A stretch of DNA of 41,046 nt. Origin: XYA12-FULL-58-9 sp001798605 (GTDB lineage Bacteria; Myxococcota; XYA12-FULL-58-9). Shown in pieces: positions 32,532 to 40,069 of the stretch. Where the stretch lies: assembly GCA_036736205.1 (NCBI GenBank), contig DAINMX010000030.1:1-41046 (forward strand). Direction: 5' to 3'. Both the position numbers and the translations under genes were made by a program. Position 1 is the first letter of the stretch; every line of letters starts with the position of its first letter. The notes beneath the pieces were generated by a model, which saw only the letters and a program-made list of their open reading frames with translations, did no database searches and was not told the origin of the DNA.

Positions 32532-33593
32532 CTACAGCCGCAATGTTTCTTCAATCGCTTGCCAGAATGCCGCACGAATTGCGTGATAGCCACGGTCGTT
32601 GGGATCTTCGAGGTTCTGGCAATACCAATAGGTGGGATCGCCTGCGTCATAATATGGATTGCTCCTGTCGTCGAAGTGGATTCCATGGCCGAGCATCGCG
32701 GCGCGCATATCGACGAGTACCGCACCCGTTGCCAGTGCAATCTGCTCAATCTGTTGGTTGTACAGCGCCAACACGTCGAATCCATCCGGCCACGGCGGCA
32801 GTCCAACACCGGCATTTTCAATGTCACCTACGCCATCGGTGGGATCATAGATATTGGCGAGGAGAATATACGTGGGGCCGGTGATGCTTGCTTTGGCTGC
32901 CTGAATGAATCCGATCATCCTCTGTCGATAGTTGTCTGCCCAACTGGTGGCAGCGGCCAGGCTCGAACAGAATGCATGGCATTCACCGGGGCTCGAGCAG
33001 TTGTAGTTGTGGATGAGATCATTGCCCCCCAATGTAATCACCACAACGGTCGGCTTCCACGTGTGAGGGTCCTGTTGCAGGACGTAGGTGATGTCGCTGG
33101 TCGAATAGTCACAGGAGGCACTGCCGCTGATTGCTTGGTTGTTGCTGGTGACAGATGCAAAATGTGATCGCAAATCGCGCCCTCTCCACTGTGGATAGAT
33201 CCCGTTGTTGTTCTGGATGAGCAGCTCAAAGAAACTTAAGCCAGAAGTGGCACAGAACCCGTCGGTTACACTGTCGCCGAAACCTATGATGTGAATGGCA
33301 TCGCCAATTCGAGGATCGCCACCCTGAGCAAAATCCCCCGTCGAGTGATCGCCCGAATTGTTGTCTCCAGCATGCGCCATGTCCCCCGTCGAGTGATCGC
33401 CAGAAACGTTATCTCCAGCATGCACCCTGTCCCCATTCGAGTGATCTCCAGAAACGCCATCACCGCTCAACGAGTCTCCGATGGGCCTGTGGTAGGTTGT
33501 GTATTCCCTTGGTGGTTCAGCGCTGCATTGTGGGAGCAAGCCCAACAGGACAAACAGCGCAATATTCGTAAGCTGCGTATATCTCTTGGCCAT
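32532..33593 (-). CDS. SGNH/GDSL hydrolase lipoprotein with GD-rich repeat linker
   Basis: The protein has 353 residues. A signal peptide (NIALFVLLGLLPQC) suggests a lipoprotein, although Gln before Cys is unusual. Next comes a linker of three 16-residue repeats (SGDHSTGDMAHAGDNN type). The SGNH esterase domain then shows block I GFGDSVTDGF with the catalytic Ser, block III LGGNDLI with the Asn, and a C-terminal DRGYHAI supplying the Asp and His. It probably deacylates or de-esterifies a lipid or polysaccharide outside the cytoplasm; the substrate is unknown. I chose ATG 33593 because AAAAAGG precedes it; 33614 is the alternative. It lies between lipA and the ThyX-like gene on the same strand, with no evident pathway link. 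Confidence 0.86.
   Translation of the reverse strand: MAKRYTQLTNIALFVLLGLLPQCSAEPPREYTTYHRPIGDSLSGDGVSGDHSNGDRVHAGDNVSGDHSTGDMAHAGDNNSGDHSTGDFAQGGDPRIGDAIHIIGFGDSVTDGFCATSGLSFFELLIQNNNGIYPQWRGRDLRSHFASVTSNNQAISGSASCDYSTSDITYVLQQDPHTWKPTVVVITLGGNDLIHNYNCSSPGECHAFCSSLAAATSWADNYRQRMIGFIQAAKASITGPTYILLANIYDPTDGVGDIENAGVGLPPWPDGFDVLALYNQQIEQIALATGAVLVDMRAAMLGHGIHFDDRSNPYYDAGDPTYWYCQNLEDPNDRGYHAIRAAFWQAIEETLRL
33309..33452. repeat. Three 48-bp tandem repeats in the SGNH lipoprotein
   Basis: Three in-frame 48-bp units encode SGDHSNGDRVHAGDNV, SGDHSTGDMAHAGDNN and SGDHSTGDFAQGGDPR. The first two are nearly identical at DNA level; the third has drifted. Gly-Asp recurs every five or six residues. A whole-unit gain or loss would keep the frame. 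Confidence 0.92.
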
Positions 33594-33702
33594 CGCGGTG
33601 ATACCTTTTTGCATCCTGCCACGTGAAGCGTTGGACAAACACCATAGCAAAACAGGGTGCCAGGTGCCCATAGTTCATTCGCAACTTGAAGAATCCGCGG
33701 AG

Positions 33703-34644
33703 CTAAGTTTTTTCGGGAACGTGGGAGGCAGCGTGGTAGGAGCTACGCACCAGCGGGCCCGCCTCGACGTGGGCAAACCCGCGGGCTTTGGCAGCCTTCT
33801 CGATCTCGGCGAACTCCTCTGGAGCGTAATACCGATCGATGGGCGCGTGCTTGACGGTTGGGTTGAGATATTGGCCGATGGTCAAGACATCACAATTGAC
33901 GGCACGTAGGGCGTCCATCACCGCGAGCACCTCATCGATGGTCTCTCCGAGACCTACCATCATGCCGCTCTTGGTGATCATCGAGGATTTGTGCTCCCGC
34001 CGGTACGCGTCAACACGGCCGAGGAGTTCCATGCTACGCTGGAAATTGCCTTTGGCGCGCATACGTGGAAACAGTCGGGGCACAGTCTCAGTGTTGTGGT
34101 TGTATACGTCCGGTCCCGAGCGCAGAACTCGCTCCAGCGCCGCTGTGTCTCCCATGAAATCGGGGGTGAGGACCTCAATGCGAATTTTGGCATTCTGCGC
34201 GCGGATGGCAGCGACAGTTTGGGCAAAATGGCTGGAGCCATAATCGGGGAGATCATCCCGTTCGACACTCGTCACCACCGCATGGGCAAGGCCCAGATGC
34301 GCGACCGCCCTCGCCACCTTCTCGGGCTCCTCGGGATCAGGCGGTTTCGGCCGACCCTTGGTGATCGCGCAGTAGCGGCAGTTGCGGGTGCAAATGTCAC
34401 CGAGGATGAGGAAAGTCGCGGTGCGATGTTTGCCCCAGCACTCCCAGATGTTAGGGCAGCGGGCTTCTTCGCACACCGTATGCAGCTCCAATCCGTCGAG
34501 GAGCTTATCGACGTCTTTGTAGGTCTTGCTATCCTGGATCTTCACCCGCATCCACTCGGGACGGCGAGCACGCAGTCCCGATTTCTGCTCAGGTGTCTTC
34601 AGAGGTTTCTGCTGCGAGCTGCCCAATTGAACCAAGTCTCTCAT
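33703..34644 (-). CDS. lipA: Lipoyl synthase LipA
   Basis: The protein has 313 residues. This radical SAM enzyme inserts two sulphurs into protein-bound octanoyl groups to make lipoyl groups. The auxiliary cluster ligands Cys58, Cys63 and Cys69 (CEEARCPNIWEC) and the radical SAM triad Cys85, Cys89 and Cys92 (CTRNCRYC) are all present, as is the C-terminal RSSYHA with the Ser that ligates the auxiliary cluster. Length and motifs are normal. The start overlaps the lipB stop by four bases, so the enzyme is coupled to the preceding step. The E2 acyltransferase gene upstream encodes a lipoyl acceptor. Confidence 0.98.
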   Translation of the reverse strand: MRDLVQLGSSQQKPLKTPEQKSGLRARRPEWMRVKIQDSKTYKDVDKLLDGLELHTVCEEARCPNIWECWGKHRTATFLILGDICTRNCRYCAITKGRPKPPDPEEPEKVARAVAHLGLAHAVVTSVERDDLPDYGSSHFAQTVAAIRAQNAKIRIEVLTPDFMGDTAALERVLRSGPDVYNHNTETVPRLFPRMRAKGNFQRSMELLGRVDAYRREHKSSMITKSGMMVGLGETIDEVLAVMDALRAVNCDVLTIGQYLNPTVKHAPIDRYYAPEEFAEIEKAAKARGFAHVEAGPLVRSSYHAASHVPEKT

Positions 34645-35372
34645 GACGCAATCTCCTGAGCTGTGGCGGCAGGCAGGGACGTTGCGGCTGCCATTTCGAC
34701 CCTTCGCGCTAACACGTTGGCCGCGTGATGGGTGAGGCGCTCCTCGACTGCACCGACCTCAATTCTCTGGCCTGTTAGCTCGCTAAGGGAAGTCACTCGT
34801 TTGCCATGCAGGCCGCACGGGACAATCAGAGAAAAGCCATCGATCCCGGTAGCGACGTTCAGGGCAAACCCGTGCATCGTCGTCCAACGGGAGATGCGCA
34901 CCCCCACGGCGCCTACCTTGGCGTCGCCTGCCCAAACCCCACGCAAACCGTCGACGCGCTGGGCCTCGACGCCGAAGTCTTGGGCGGTGCGGATCATAAT
35001 CTCTTCGAGCTTGCTGACAAAACCGCGAACGTCTTGCTCGCCTTCGCCGAGACGCACGATCGGATAACCGACGATCTGCCCGGGGCCGTGATAGGTGACG
35101 TCGCCGCCACGGCCGGTGCTGAACACCTCGATCCCCGAAGCCAGCAATCGCTCCCGCGAAGCGACAATATGGTCTTCACCACTGTTACGCCCAAGCGTGA
35201 TTACCGGCGCGTGTTCAAGCAGGAACAACGTGTCGTCCGACTCACCCGCGAGCACTTCCCGATGCCGCAGCATTTGCAACGCCAACATCGGTCCGTAGCC
35301 GACTCGGCCCATCCTCTCGACCCGCATTGTCCGAGCGCCAGGTGGGGCGCTCGTCGATTTGGTTGTGCCCAT
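34641..35372 (-). CDS. lipB: Lipoyl(octanoyl) transferase LipB
   Basis: The protein has 243 residues. It transfers octanoate from acyl carrier protein to the lipoyl-domain lysine, the first step of lipoate synthesis. The family motif RGGDVTYHGPG (about 88-98), the catalytic Lys in GDAKVGAVGVR (about 152) and the catalytic Cys in VPCGLHG (about 186) are present. ATG 35372 is supported by AGGAAG and lies 13 bases after the E2 stop; the longer frame from 35459 would overlap the E2 gene. It overlaps lipA by four bases. Confidence 0.96.
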   Translation of the reverse strand: MGTTKSTSAPPGARTMRVERMGRVGYGPMLALQMLRHREVLAGESDDTLFLLEHAPVITLGRNSGEDHIVASRERLLASGIEVFSTGRGGDVTYHGPGQIVGYPIVRLGEGEQDVRGFVSKLEEIMIRTAQDFGVEAQRVDGLRGVWAGDAKVGAVGVRISRWTTMHGFALNVATGIDGFSLIVPCGLHGKRVTSLSELTGQRIEVGAVEERLTHHAANVLARRVEMAAATSLPAATAQEIAS

Positions 35373-35385
35373 TTCTTCCTGCACT

Positions 35386-36675
35386 CTACAGCTCTGTTTC
35401 GTCAAAGCTCTCAATGCCTTCTTTGATGCGAGCCATGAATTGGTCCGCGATGGCACCATCGACCAGGCGATGGTCGAAAGAGAGGGACAGGTAAGCGCGG
35501 GTGCGAATGGCGATCATGTCATCAATGACCACCGGGCGCTTCTGTACCCCACCGACCCCCAAGATGGCGACCTGCGGCTGATTGATGACCGGCATGTTGA
35601 ACAAGGGGCCGTACAGGCCAGGGTTGGTCACCGTGAAGGTGCCGTTCTGGACCTCTTCGGGTTTGAGCTTTTTGGAGCGAGCACGCTCGGCGAGATCCAC
35701 GGCGCGTTTGGCTAGACCGAGCAGGTTGAGCTCACCGGCATTGTGTACCACGGGTACAATGAGACCCCAGTCGAGGGCCACAGCAATGCCGAGGTGAATG
35801 TCGCGATGGTAGATGGCTCGATGGCCGTCGACGCTGGCGTTGACCATCGGGAATGCCTTGAGCGCATCGACACAGGCCTTCATGATGAAGGAGGTATAGG
35901 TGAGCGGCACACCGTGTTGCTCGAGCCAGATCATCTTGTGGCGCTGACGCATCTGGGCGAGGCGAGTGAAATCAACCTCCCACACCGTGGAGACATGAGC
36001 CGAGACTCGACGTGACAGCACCATGTGATCCGCAATCTTGGCGCGCATGACACTCAGGTCTTCAACTCGGTCCCCCTCATACACCCGCGGCCGGTACGCC
36101 TCTGGAAGCTCACTCGGGCCTTGGGGAACCGCCACTGCCCGTGGCGGGGCCGAAACCGGTGCGGGCGCACCCCTGGCTGCCGCGGAGCTTCCAGACTCAA
36201 GCGAAGAAAGAATGTCTTTCTTGGTGACTCGCCCTCCAGAGCCCGTGCCGGCAACACTCGCAATGTCGATATCATGCGCGGCGGCAATCTTGCGGACCAC
36301 CGGTGAGCTCTTGGTGCGGCGACGATCATCGAGAGATATCGGTCGGTCAGCGGGTTCCTGGGCGGCTGGCTGGGAGAACTCGACAGCTGGCGCGGACGCT
36401 GGCGCGATGCTAGGAGCGGCGTCCTCAGCCTTGTCCCCAGCCGCACCAATCACCGCGACGACTGCATTGACGGGTACAGTGTCGCCGGGCTGCGCCCTTA
36501 TTTCAAGCAATACTCCAGCCGCAGGAGACGGCACTTCCGCGTCTACCTTGTCGGTGGAAATCTCAAAAAGGGGCTCGTCGCGCTCGACTGTATCACCGAC
36601 CTGCTTGAGCCAAACCGTCACGGTCCCTTCAGTGATCGACTCACCCATCTGCGGCATCACCACATCATGCGCCAT
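35386..36675 (-). CDS. Dihydrolipoamide acyltransferase (E2) of a 2-oxoacid dehydrogenase complex
   Basis: The protein has 429 residues. The N-terminal lipoyl domain carries the lipoylated Lys43 in EISTDKVDAEV. An Ala/Pro-rich linker leads to the peripheral-subunit-binding domain (SSPVVRKIAAAHDIDI, then GGRVTKKDIL), and the C-terminal catalytic domain ends with the active-site motif FDHRLVDGA. ATG 36675 has GGAGA upstream. No E1 or E3 gene is adjacent, so the substrate (2-oxoglutarate or branched-chain 2-oxoacids) cannot be told. It heads a lipoate-use and lipoate-synthesis unit with lipB and lipA, in which the acceptor protein and its modifying enzymes are made together. Confidence 0.94.
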   Translation of the reverse strand: MAHDVVMPQMGESITEGTVTVWLKQVGDTVERDEPLFEISTDKVDAEVPSPAAGVLLEIRAQPGDTVPVNAVVAVIGAAGDKAEDAAPSIAPASAPAVEFSQPAAQEPADRPISLDDRRRTKSSPVVRKIAAAHDIDIASVAGTGSGGRVTKKDILSSLESGSSAAARGAPAPVSAPPRAVAVPQGPSELPEAYRPRVYEGDRVEDLSVMRAKIADHMVLSRRVSAHVSTVWEVDFTRLAQMRQRHKMIWLEQHGVPLTYTSFIMKACVDALKAFPMVNASVDGHRAIYHRDIHLGIAVALDWGLIVPVVHNAGELNLLGLAKRAVDLAERARSKKLKPEEVQNGTFTVTNPGLYGPLFNMPVINQPQVAILGVGGVQKRPVVIDDMIAIRTRAYLSLSFDHRLVDGAIADQFMARIKEGIESFDETEL

Positions 36676-36782
36676 CTTACGTATTCTCCGGATATCGCCA
36701 AATCTGCCAGTTTGTAGCAAGTTGAGTCGCCGCACCCAAGAGTGCAAGTCCGCCCAGCAAATCAGATCCGCATCGCCAAACT

Positions 36783-37220
36783 CTATGACTCGAAGTCGCC
36801 CACCGCTTTGCTCATCGAAATGACGCCGGCCTCAATGAGTCGCTGGTGGATCCACCTCTCCGCCTCGTCCATCGAGCCAAGAATGGCATACGGGTAGGAG
36901 GGCCTCTGTAGCCAGAAGACGGCGGTGATCAATCCGCGAACCAAACCACTCTTGCTCACCAGAGCCGTTCCGACAGCAAAACGCGCATTGTGATCGGTCA
37001 GACGCTTCTCGTTGTCACCATACATGCGACGCTGTTTAGCGGTGCCCTTCAATAGGTGTGTGGCGTCGATGATCCATCCATAGGAGTGTCGTGTGGAAAT
37101 CGTGTGTTCGTAGACGACCTCGAGAAATTCGGCCAACTCTTCATCGGTGGCGCATTCAGGATAAACGCAGCGGAATACGTGGGTGTCCTTGAGATCCAAC
37201 CACGGGTGGTGCTTAGGCAT
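36783..37220 (-). CDS. STAS/SEC14-like small protein
   Basis: The protein has 145 residues and no signal or membrane segment. The pattern of a beta strand (THVFRCVYPECATDEEL), a helix, a strand with GWIIDATHLL, and a later RGLITAVFWLQRPSYPY-DEAERWI segment resembles the SpoIIAA-like / STAS-SEC14 proteins common in large deltaproteobacterial genomes. Their ligands are mostly unknown; some act as regulatory switches or lipid-associated proteins. A GGGGGA site lies ahead of the ATG. It lies 93 bases after the PP2C-cNMP gene on the same strand, so it may be co-transcribed with it. Family assignment is by overall look rather than a decisive motif. Confidence 0.7.
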   Translation of the reverse strand: MPKHHPWLDLKDTHVFRCVYPECATDEELAEFLEVVYEHTISTRHSYGWIIDATHLLKGTAKQRRMYGDNEKRLTDHNARFAVGTALVSKSGLVRGLITAVFWLQRPSYPYAILGSMDEAERWIHQRLIEAGVISMSKAVGDFES

Positions 37221-37313
37221 CTTTCAATCCCCCGCCTCTGACGCCAATCCAACCTCGCCTTCCGTAACATAAGGCGAACCTTTTGGTTTCGCAACCCGAG
37301 GCCAACGTGAACC

Positions 37314-38579
37314 TCATGCAAAGGGTGGCGCAGGATCCTCGGGTTGAGCCTCCATAGCAACAGAGAGCTGTGCGTTTGCATAATCCAAGCGAGAGCTCAG
37401 AGTTTGAGCCAAACTCCACAGTAGCTTCAAAGCCAGGTGCTCATTGGCCTTGAGCAGATCGATGAAATCGGACCGGCGTATCGCCAATACGCTGGTCTTA
37501 CCAAGCGTCGTCACCGTTGCCGATCGGCGCCGACCCGTCACGAGCTCCATCTCACCGATGTGATCGCCAGGACCAAGGTCGGCGAGATAGTGTCCATCCC
37601 GGGTTATCCTCACCCGCCCGTCGAGAACAACAAAGAAGTCGTTGTCACGACCGCCCTCGGTAATAAGGGCCGTGTCAGATTCGAGAACCCGCATCTGTGT
37701 AAGATTGAGGAGGCCGACAACCTCCTTGTATTTGAGATGCTTGAACAGGCGCACGCGCTTGAGAGTCCTGATCCTCAACTCCACGTCCTGAACCCGAGGC
37801 GAGTCATTTGCGTCGGGCAGGCTGCGAATCAACACGGCAGTGATGTTGTCTTTGCCACCCCGCTCATTGGCAAAACGGATGAGGCGTTGTGCGAGCTTGT
37901 CGAGTGGCTCTTTGTCATCGGCGAGCAAGGTGCCGAGTTCCTCCTCGTCCGCGACGTAATCGCTGAGACCATCAGAGCACAAGAGAAGCGTGTCACCCGG
38001 AAGCACGTCGAAGACGAGAGTGTCGACCTTGACCGAGCTTTGCAGACCAACGGCACGGGTGATGACGTTGTTCATGGGACTGCGATGCGCCTCTGTCTCT
38101 GTCATCTTTCCGGCACGCACCATCTCGTGAACCAGGCTGTGATCTTCACTAAGTTGATAGGTTCTGTCAGCCCGTTTCATGTAGAGACGGCTATCACCCA
38201 CATGGCCCATGATGCCAATATGGTCGACGAGAAGAACCATCTCCAGGGTGGTCCCCATGCCGGCCTTCGCAGAATCGGCCTGCGCCACATCGTAAACCGC
38301 GGCACACGCGTCCTCCACGGCCTTCTCGATCAACCCCACAACGGCGGTCCGCAGCTCCGAAGTGTCCTTTTCCTTGAGGGCATCGACGATATGACGGTTT
38401 TTGCTGATAACTGCGTGTATCCTGTCCACGGCGATTTTTGAGGCAACTTCCCCCGCGGCATGCCCACCCATGCCATCACACATGACAAACAGCCCCAAGT
38501 TTTCATCAGTGGCGAAATTGTCCTCGTTGTGGTTTCGTTTGCGACCGACGTCGGTCAAACCAGTGAACTCTATCTTCAT
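37314..38579 (-). CDS. PP2C Ser/Thr phosphatase fused to a cyclic-nucleotide-binding domain
   Basis: The protein has 421 residues. Residues 1 to about 255 are a PP2C/PPM domain with the metal-binding motifs NEDNF, CDGMGGH, SDGLSDYV and GGKDNITAV. Residues about 275-395 are a Crp-type cyclic-nucleotide-binding domain whose phosphate-binding cassette reads GEMELVTGRRRSATV, keeping the Glu and Arg that contact cAMP or cGMP. It should dephosphorylate Ser/Thr in the cytoplasm, probably under control of a cyclic nucleotide or another ligand of this fold. The FHA protein of the Tad cluster would be a natural reader of the same phosphorylation, but this link is inferred. ATG 38579 has GAGG six bases upstream. 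A candidate promoter and four 16-bp repeats precede it. Confidence 0.93.
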   Translation of the reverse strand: MKIEFTGLTDVGRKRNHNEDNFATDENLGLFVMCDGMGGHAAGEVASKIAVDRIHAVISKNRHIVDALKEKDTSELRTAVVGLIEKAVEDACAAVYDVAQADSAKAGMGTTLEMVLLVDHIGIMGHVGDSRLYMKRADRTYQLSEDHSLVHEMVRAGKMTETEAHRSPMNNVITRAVGLQSSVKVDTLVFDVLPGDTLLLCSDGLSDYVADEEELGTLLADDKEPLDKLAQRLIRFANERGGKDNITAVLIRSLPDANDSPRVQDVELRIRTLKRVRLFKHLKYKEVVGLLNLTQMRVLESDTALITEGGRDNDFFVVLDGRVRITRDGHYLADLGPGDHIGEMELVTGRRRSATVTTLGKTSVLAIRRSDFIDLLKANEHLALKLLWSLAQTLSSRLDYANAQLSVAMEAQPEDPAPPFA

Positions 38580-38621
38580 GAGTGCCTCGCTCACATTGCC
38601 CTCAATTTCCGCCCGCGCGCT

Positions 38622-38650
38622 AGCCTAATACGACAGTGACCTGAGGCCAA
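38622..38650 (-). promoter_or_regulatory. Candidate promoter of the PP2C-cNMP gene
   Basis: On the minus strand TTGGCC (38650-38645) and TAGGCT (38627-38622) are separated by 17 bases, giving a leader of about 35 bases before the ATG. The four 16-bp repeats begin five bases upstream of the -35. Confidence 0.42.
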
Positions 38651-38654
38651 CTGG

Positions 38655-38718
38655 CAGAGGACGGTGCTGCCAAAGGTTGGTGCTGCCAGAGGACGGTGCT
38701 GGCAGAGGACGGTGCAAC
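38655..38718. repeat. Four 16-bp direct repeats between divergent genes
   Basis: Units at 38655, 38671, 38687 and 38703 follow CAGAGGACGGTGCTGC; the first and third are almost identical, the second and fourth slightly diverged. They lie immediately upstream of the candidate PP2C promoter and 120-180 bases before the PilZ gene, so they could bind a regulator. Confidence 0.88.
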
Positions 38719-38836
38719 AGGTCTCAGCCCTTCTCGAGTGCGTGGGTGCCGAAAATTTGACCGCTTGACGTCTCACGGACAAACTGTGGGTGCGCCGCCT
38801 GTGCCTTGAGTTCAGGCGAATTCAATCGGAGGAGCC

Positions 38837-39370
38837 ATGCAACCAAACGACCCGTACGACTTTGATATCGATGTCGACATCTCGCCAATCCTCGAGGATG
38901 TGGACACCCCAACCTTGCTCGACGGTCACTGGTACGAGCTCACCCGCCCCCGGGCGGGACGCTCCGCGGCACTGCAGGACAAGATGGAGCGCACTTTTCG
39001 CAATGCTATGTTGCATGCGCAGTGGCGGGCGACGTCGAGACGCTCCCTCGACCGCCGCCGCGCCATGCGGGTTCCCCTTCTCAGTCGCCTCCACGTGGAC
39101 GGCGGTAATCACCTCGTTACCTGCGACATCTCGATGTCGGGATTGCGTTGCTCAGGCACCCCCTTGGCACCGCTGATGGATGTCGAATTCAGGTTGCCCA
39201 AAGTCGACTTTCCCATCGACGCCCGGGTGGAAGTGGTGAGCTTCAAGGAGGCCAACGTCATCCCGTTGGTGGGATTGCGCTTTGCCTGGATCGACAAACC
39301 CTATGTTCACTACATCGCCGATTACATATCCCAAAGGCGCGAGAAGCTGTTGACCTCCAAGGTCGCATAG
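38837..39370 (+). CDS. PilZ-domain protein
   Basis: The protein has 177 residues. The c-di-GMP-binding motif of PilZ is present: RRRAMR (RxxxR, about residues 73-78) and DISMSG (DxSxxG, about 97-102), followed by the beta barrel to about residue 170. The N-terminal 30 residues are acidic (DFDIDVDISPILEDVD) and look disordered. It probably senses c-di-GMP and controls motility, pili or envelope functions through a partner. The start is strongly supported by GGAGGAGCC before the ATG. It is divergent from the PP2C-cNMP gene, with four 16-bp repeats between them, and is followed by an outer-membrane-like gene with its own promoter candidate. Confidence 0.9.
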   Translation: MQPNDPYDFDIDVDISPILEDVDTPTLLDGHWYELTRPRAGRSAALQDKMERTFRNAMLHAQWRATSRRSLDRRRAMRVPLLSRLHVDGGNHLVTCDISMSGLRCSGTPLAPLMDVEFRLPKVDFPIDARVEVVSFKEANVIPLVGLRFAWIDKPYVHYIADYISQRREKLLTSKVA

Positions 39371-39387
39371 CCCGCGTCGGTTGGTGC

Positions 39388-39393
39388 TATGCT
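39388..39393 (+). promoter_or_regulatory. Candidate extended -10 of the outer-membrane-like gene
   Basis: TGCTATGCT (the extended -10 pattern TGnTAnnnT) lies 18 bases after the PilZ stop and places a start of transcription about 43 bases before the ATG at 39443. No good -35 is seen. Confidence 0.38.
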
Positions 39394-39442
39394 TCTGCGG
39401 ACAGAAGTGGTTCGTTATCGCCACAAACGATGGAGTGAAAAC

Positions 39443-39985
39443 ATGCGTCCTATTCGCTTGATCATGGTCGCCGCAATCATGAGCGCCTGCCTGCTCACAA
39501 CCTCCACCGCCAACGCTCGCACAGAGTGGGTGTATGACAAAGACTTCGGCAACGTGCGATCGCTTGAGTTCGATGTCATGGGATTTCTGTGGCCCTTTGG
39601 TGCCAGCACACACATCGGCGGCGCGGCCTGGCTCGGTTATCCGATCCTCGAGACGGGATTCATCCCTCTCAACGACTCGCTGTATCTCGAAGGTGGTGCC
39701 TACATCGCCTACTTCAACGTCGACGTCGGCCATGACGCAACATACGACTTTCTCGCAGTCATTCCGGCGGTGGGTGCCCGCTGGAACTTGCACTTGACCG
39801 AACAGTGGACTGCCTTCATCACCGGCAAGATCGGCTTTCGCATCGGCTTTGGTGCCGCCGCTGACAACGAGTTGGTTCCCTCCTTCACCATTGGTGCCAT
39901 CTGGGAGTTCTCACGCGCCATGTTCCTGCGTTTGGAAACCGGCAACTATGGAGTCTTAATGGCAGGGGTGGGTTTTCCGATTTGA
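39443..39985 (+). CDS. Predicted outer-membrane beta-barrel protein
   Basis: The protein has 180 residues. A signal peptide (MRPIRLIMVAAIMSACLLTT) ends in a likely ANA cleavage site. The mature part has alternating hydrophobic and polar strands with many aromatic and Gly residues (GAYIAYFNVDVGHD, RIGFGAAADNELV), as in small eight-stranded barrels. The sequence ends in VGFPI; the absence of a terminal Phe is a small deviation from the usual barrel end. ATG 39443 has GGAGTG upstream, whereas the frame open from 39389 would bury the signal peptide. No specific function can be given; the product is likely exported and sits in the outer membrane. Confidence 0.75.
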   Translation: MRPIRLIMVAAIMSACLLTTSTANARTEWVYDKDFGNVRSLEFDVMGFLWPFGASTHIGGAAWLGYPILETGFIPLNDSLYLEGGAYIAYFNVDVGHDATYDFLAVIPAVGARWNLHLTEQWTAFITGKIGFRIGFGAAADNELVPSFTIGAIWEFSRAMFLRLETGNYGVLMAGVGFPI

Positions 39986-40012
39986 TCCTTGAAGACCCGT
40001 GAGCCCAGGCGA

Positions 40013-40069
40013 GAGCCGAGAGCCTACAGGTCGGGAATGTTGAGCCGAGAGCCTACAGGTCGGGAATGT
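40013..40069. repeat. 28-bp direct repeat at the 3' end of the methyltransferase gene
   Basis: An identical 28-base unit occurs at 40013-40040 and 40042-40069, separated by one base. The second copy contains the last codons and stop of the adenine methyltransferase gene; the first lies just beyond it. It looks like a recent slippage duplication of the gene's end. Confidence 0.95.

Noticed and set aside
33309..33452. CRISPR array
   Set aside because: The 48-bp units are contiguous and in frame with a lipoprotein gene, with no spacers and no cas genes in the window.
37437..38441. Plus-strand frame of 334 codons over the PP2C-cNMP gene
   Set aside because: The minus strand encodes clear PP2C and cNMP domains; the plus frame is a shadow rich in His and Arg.
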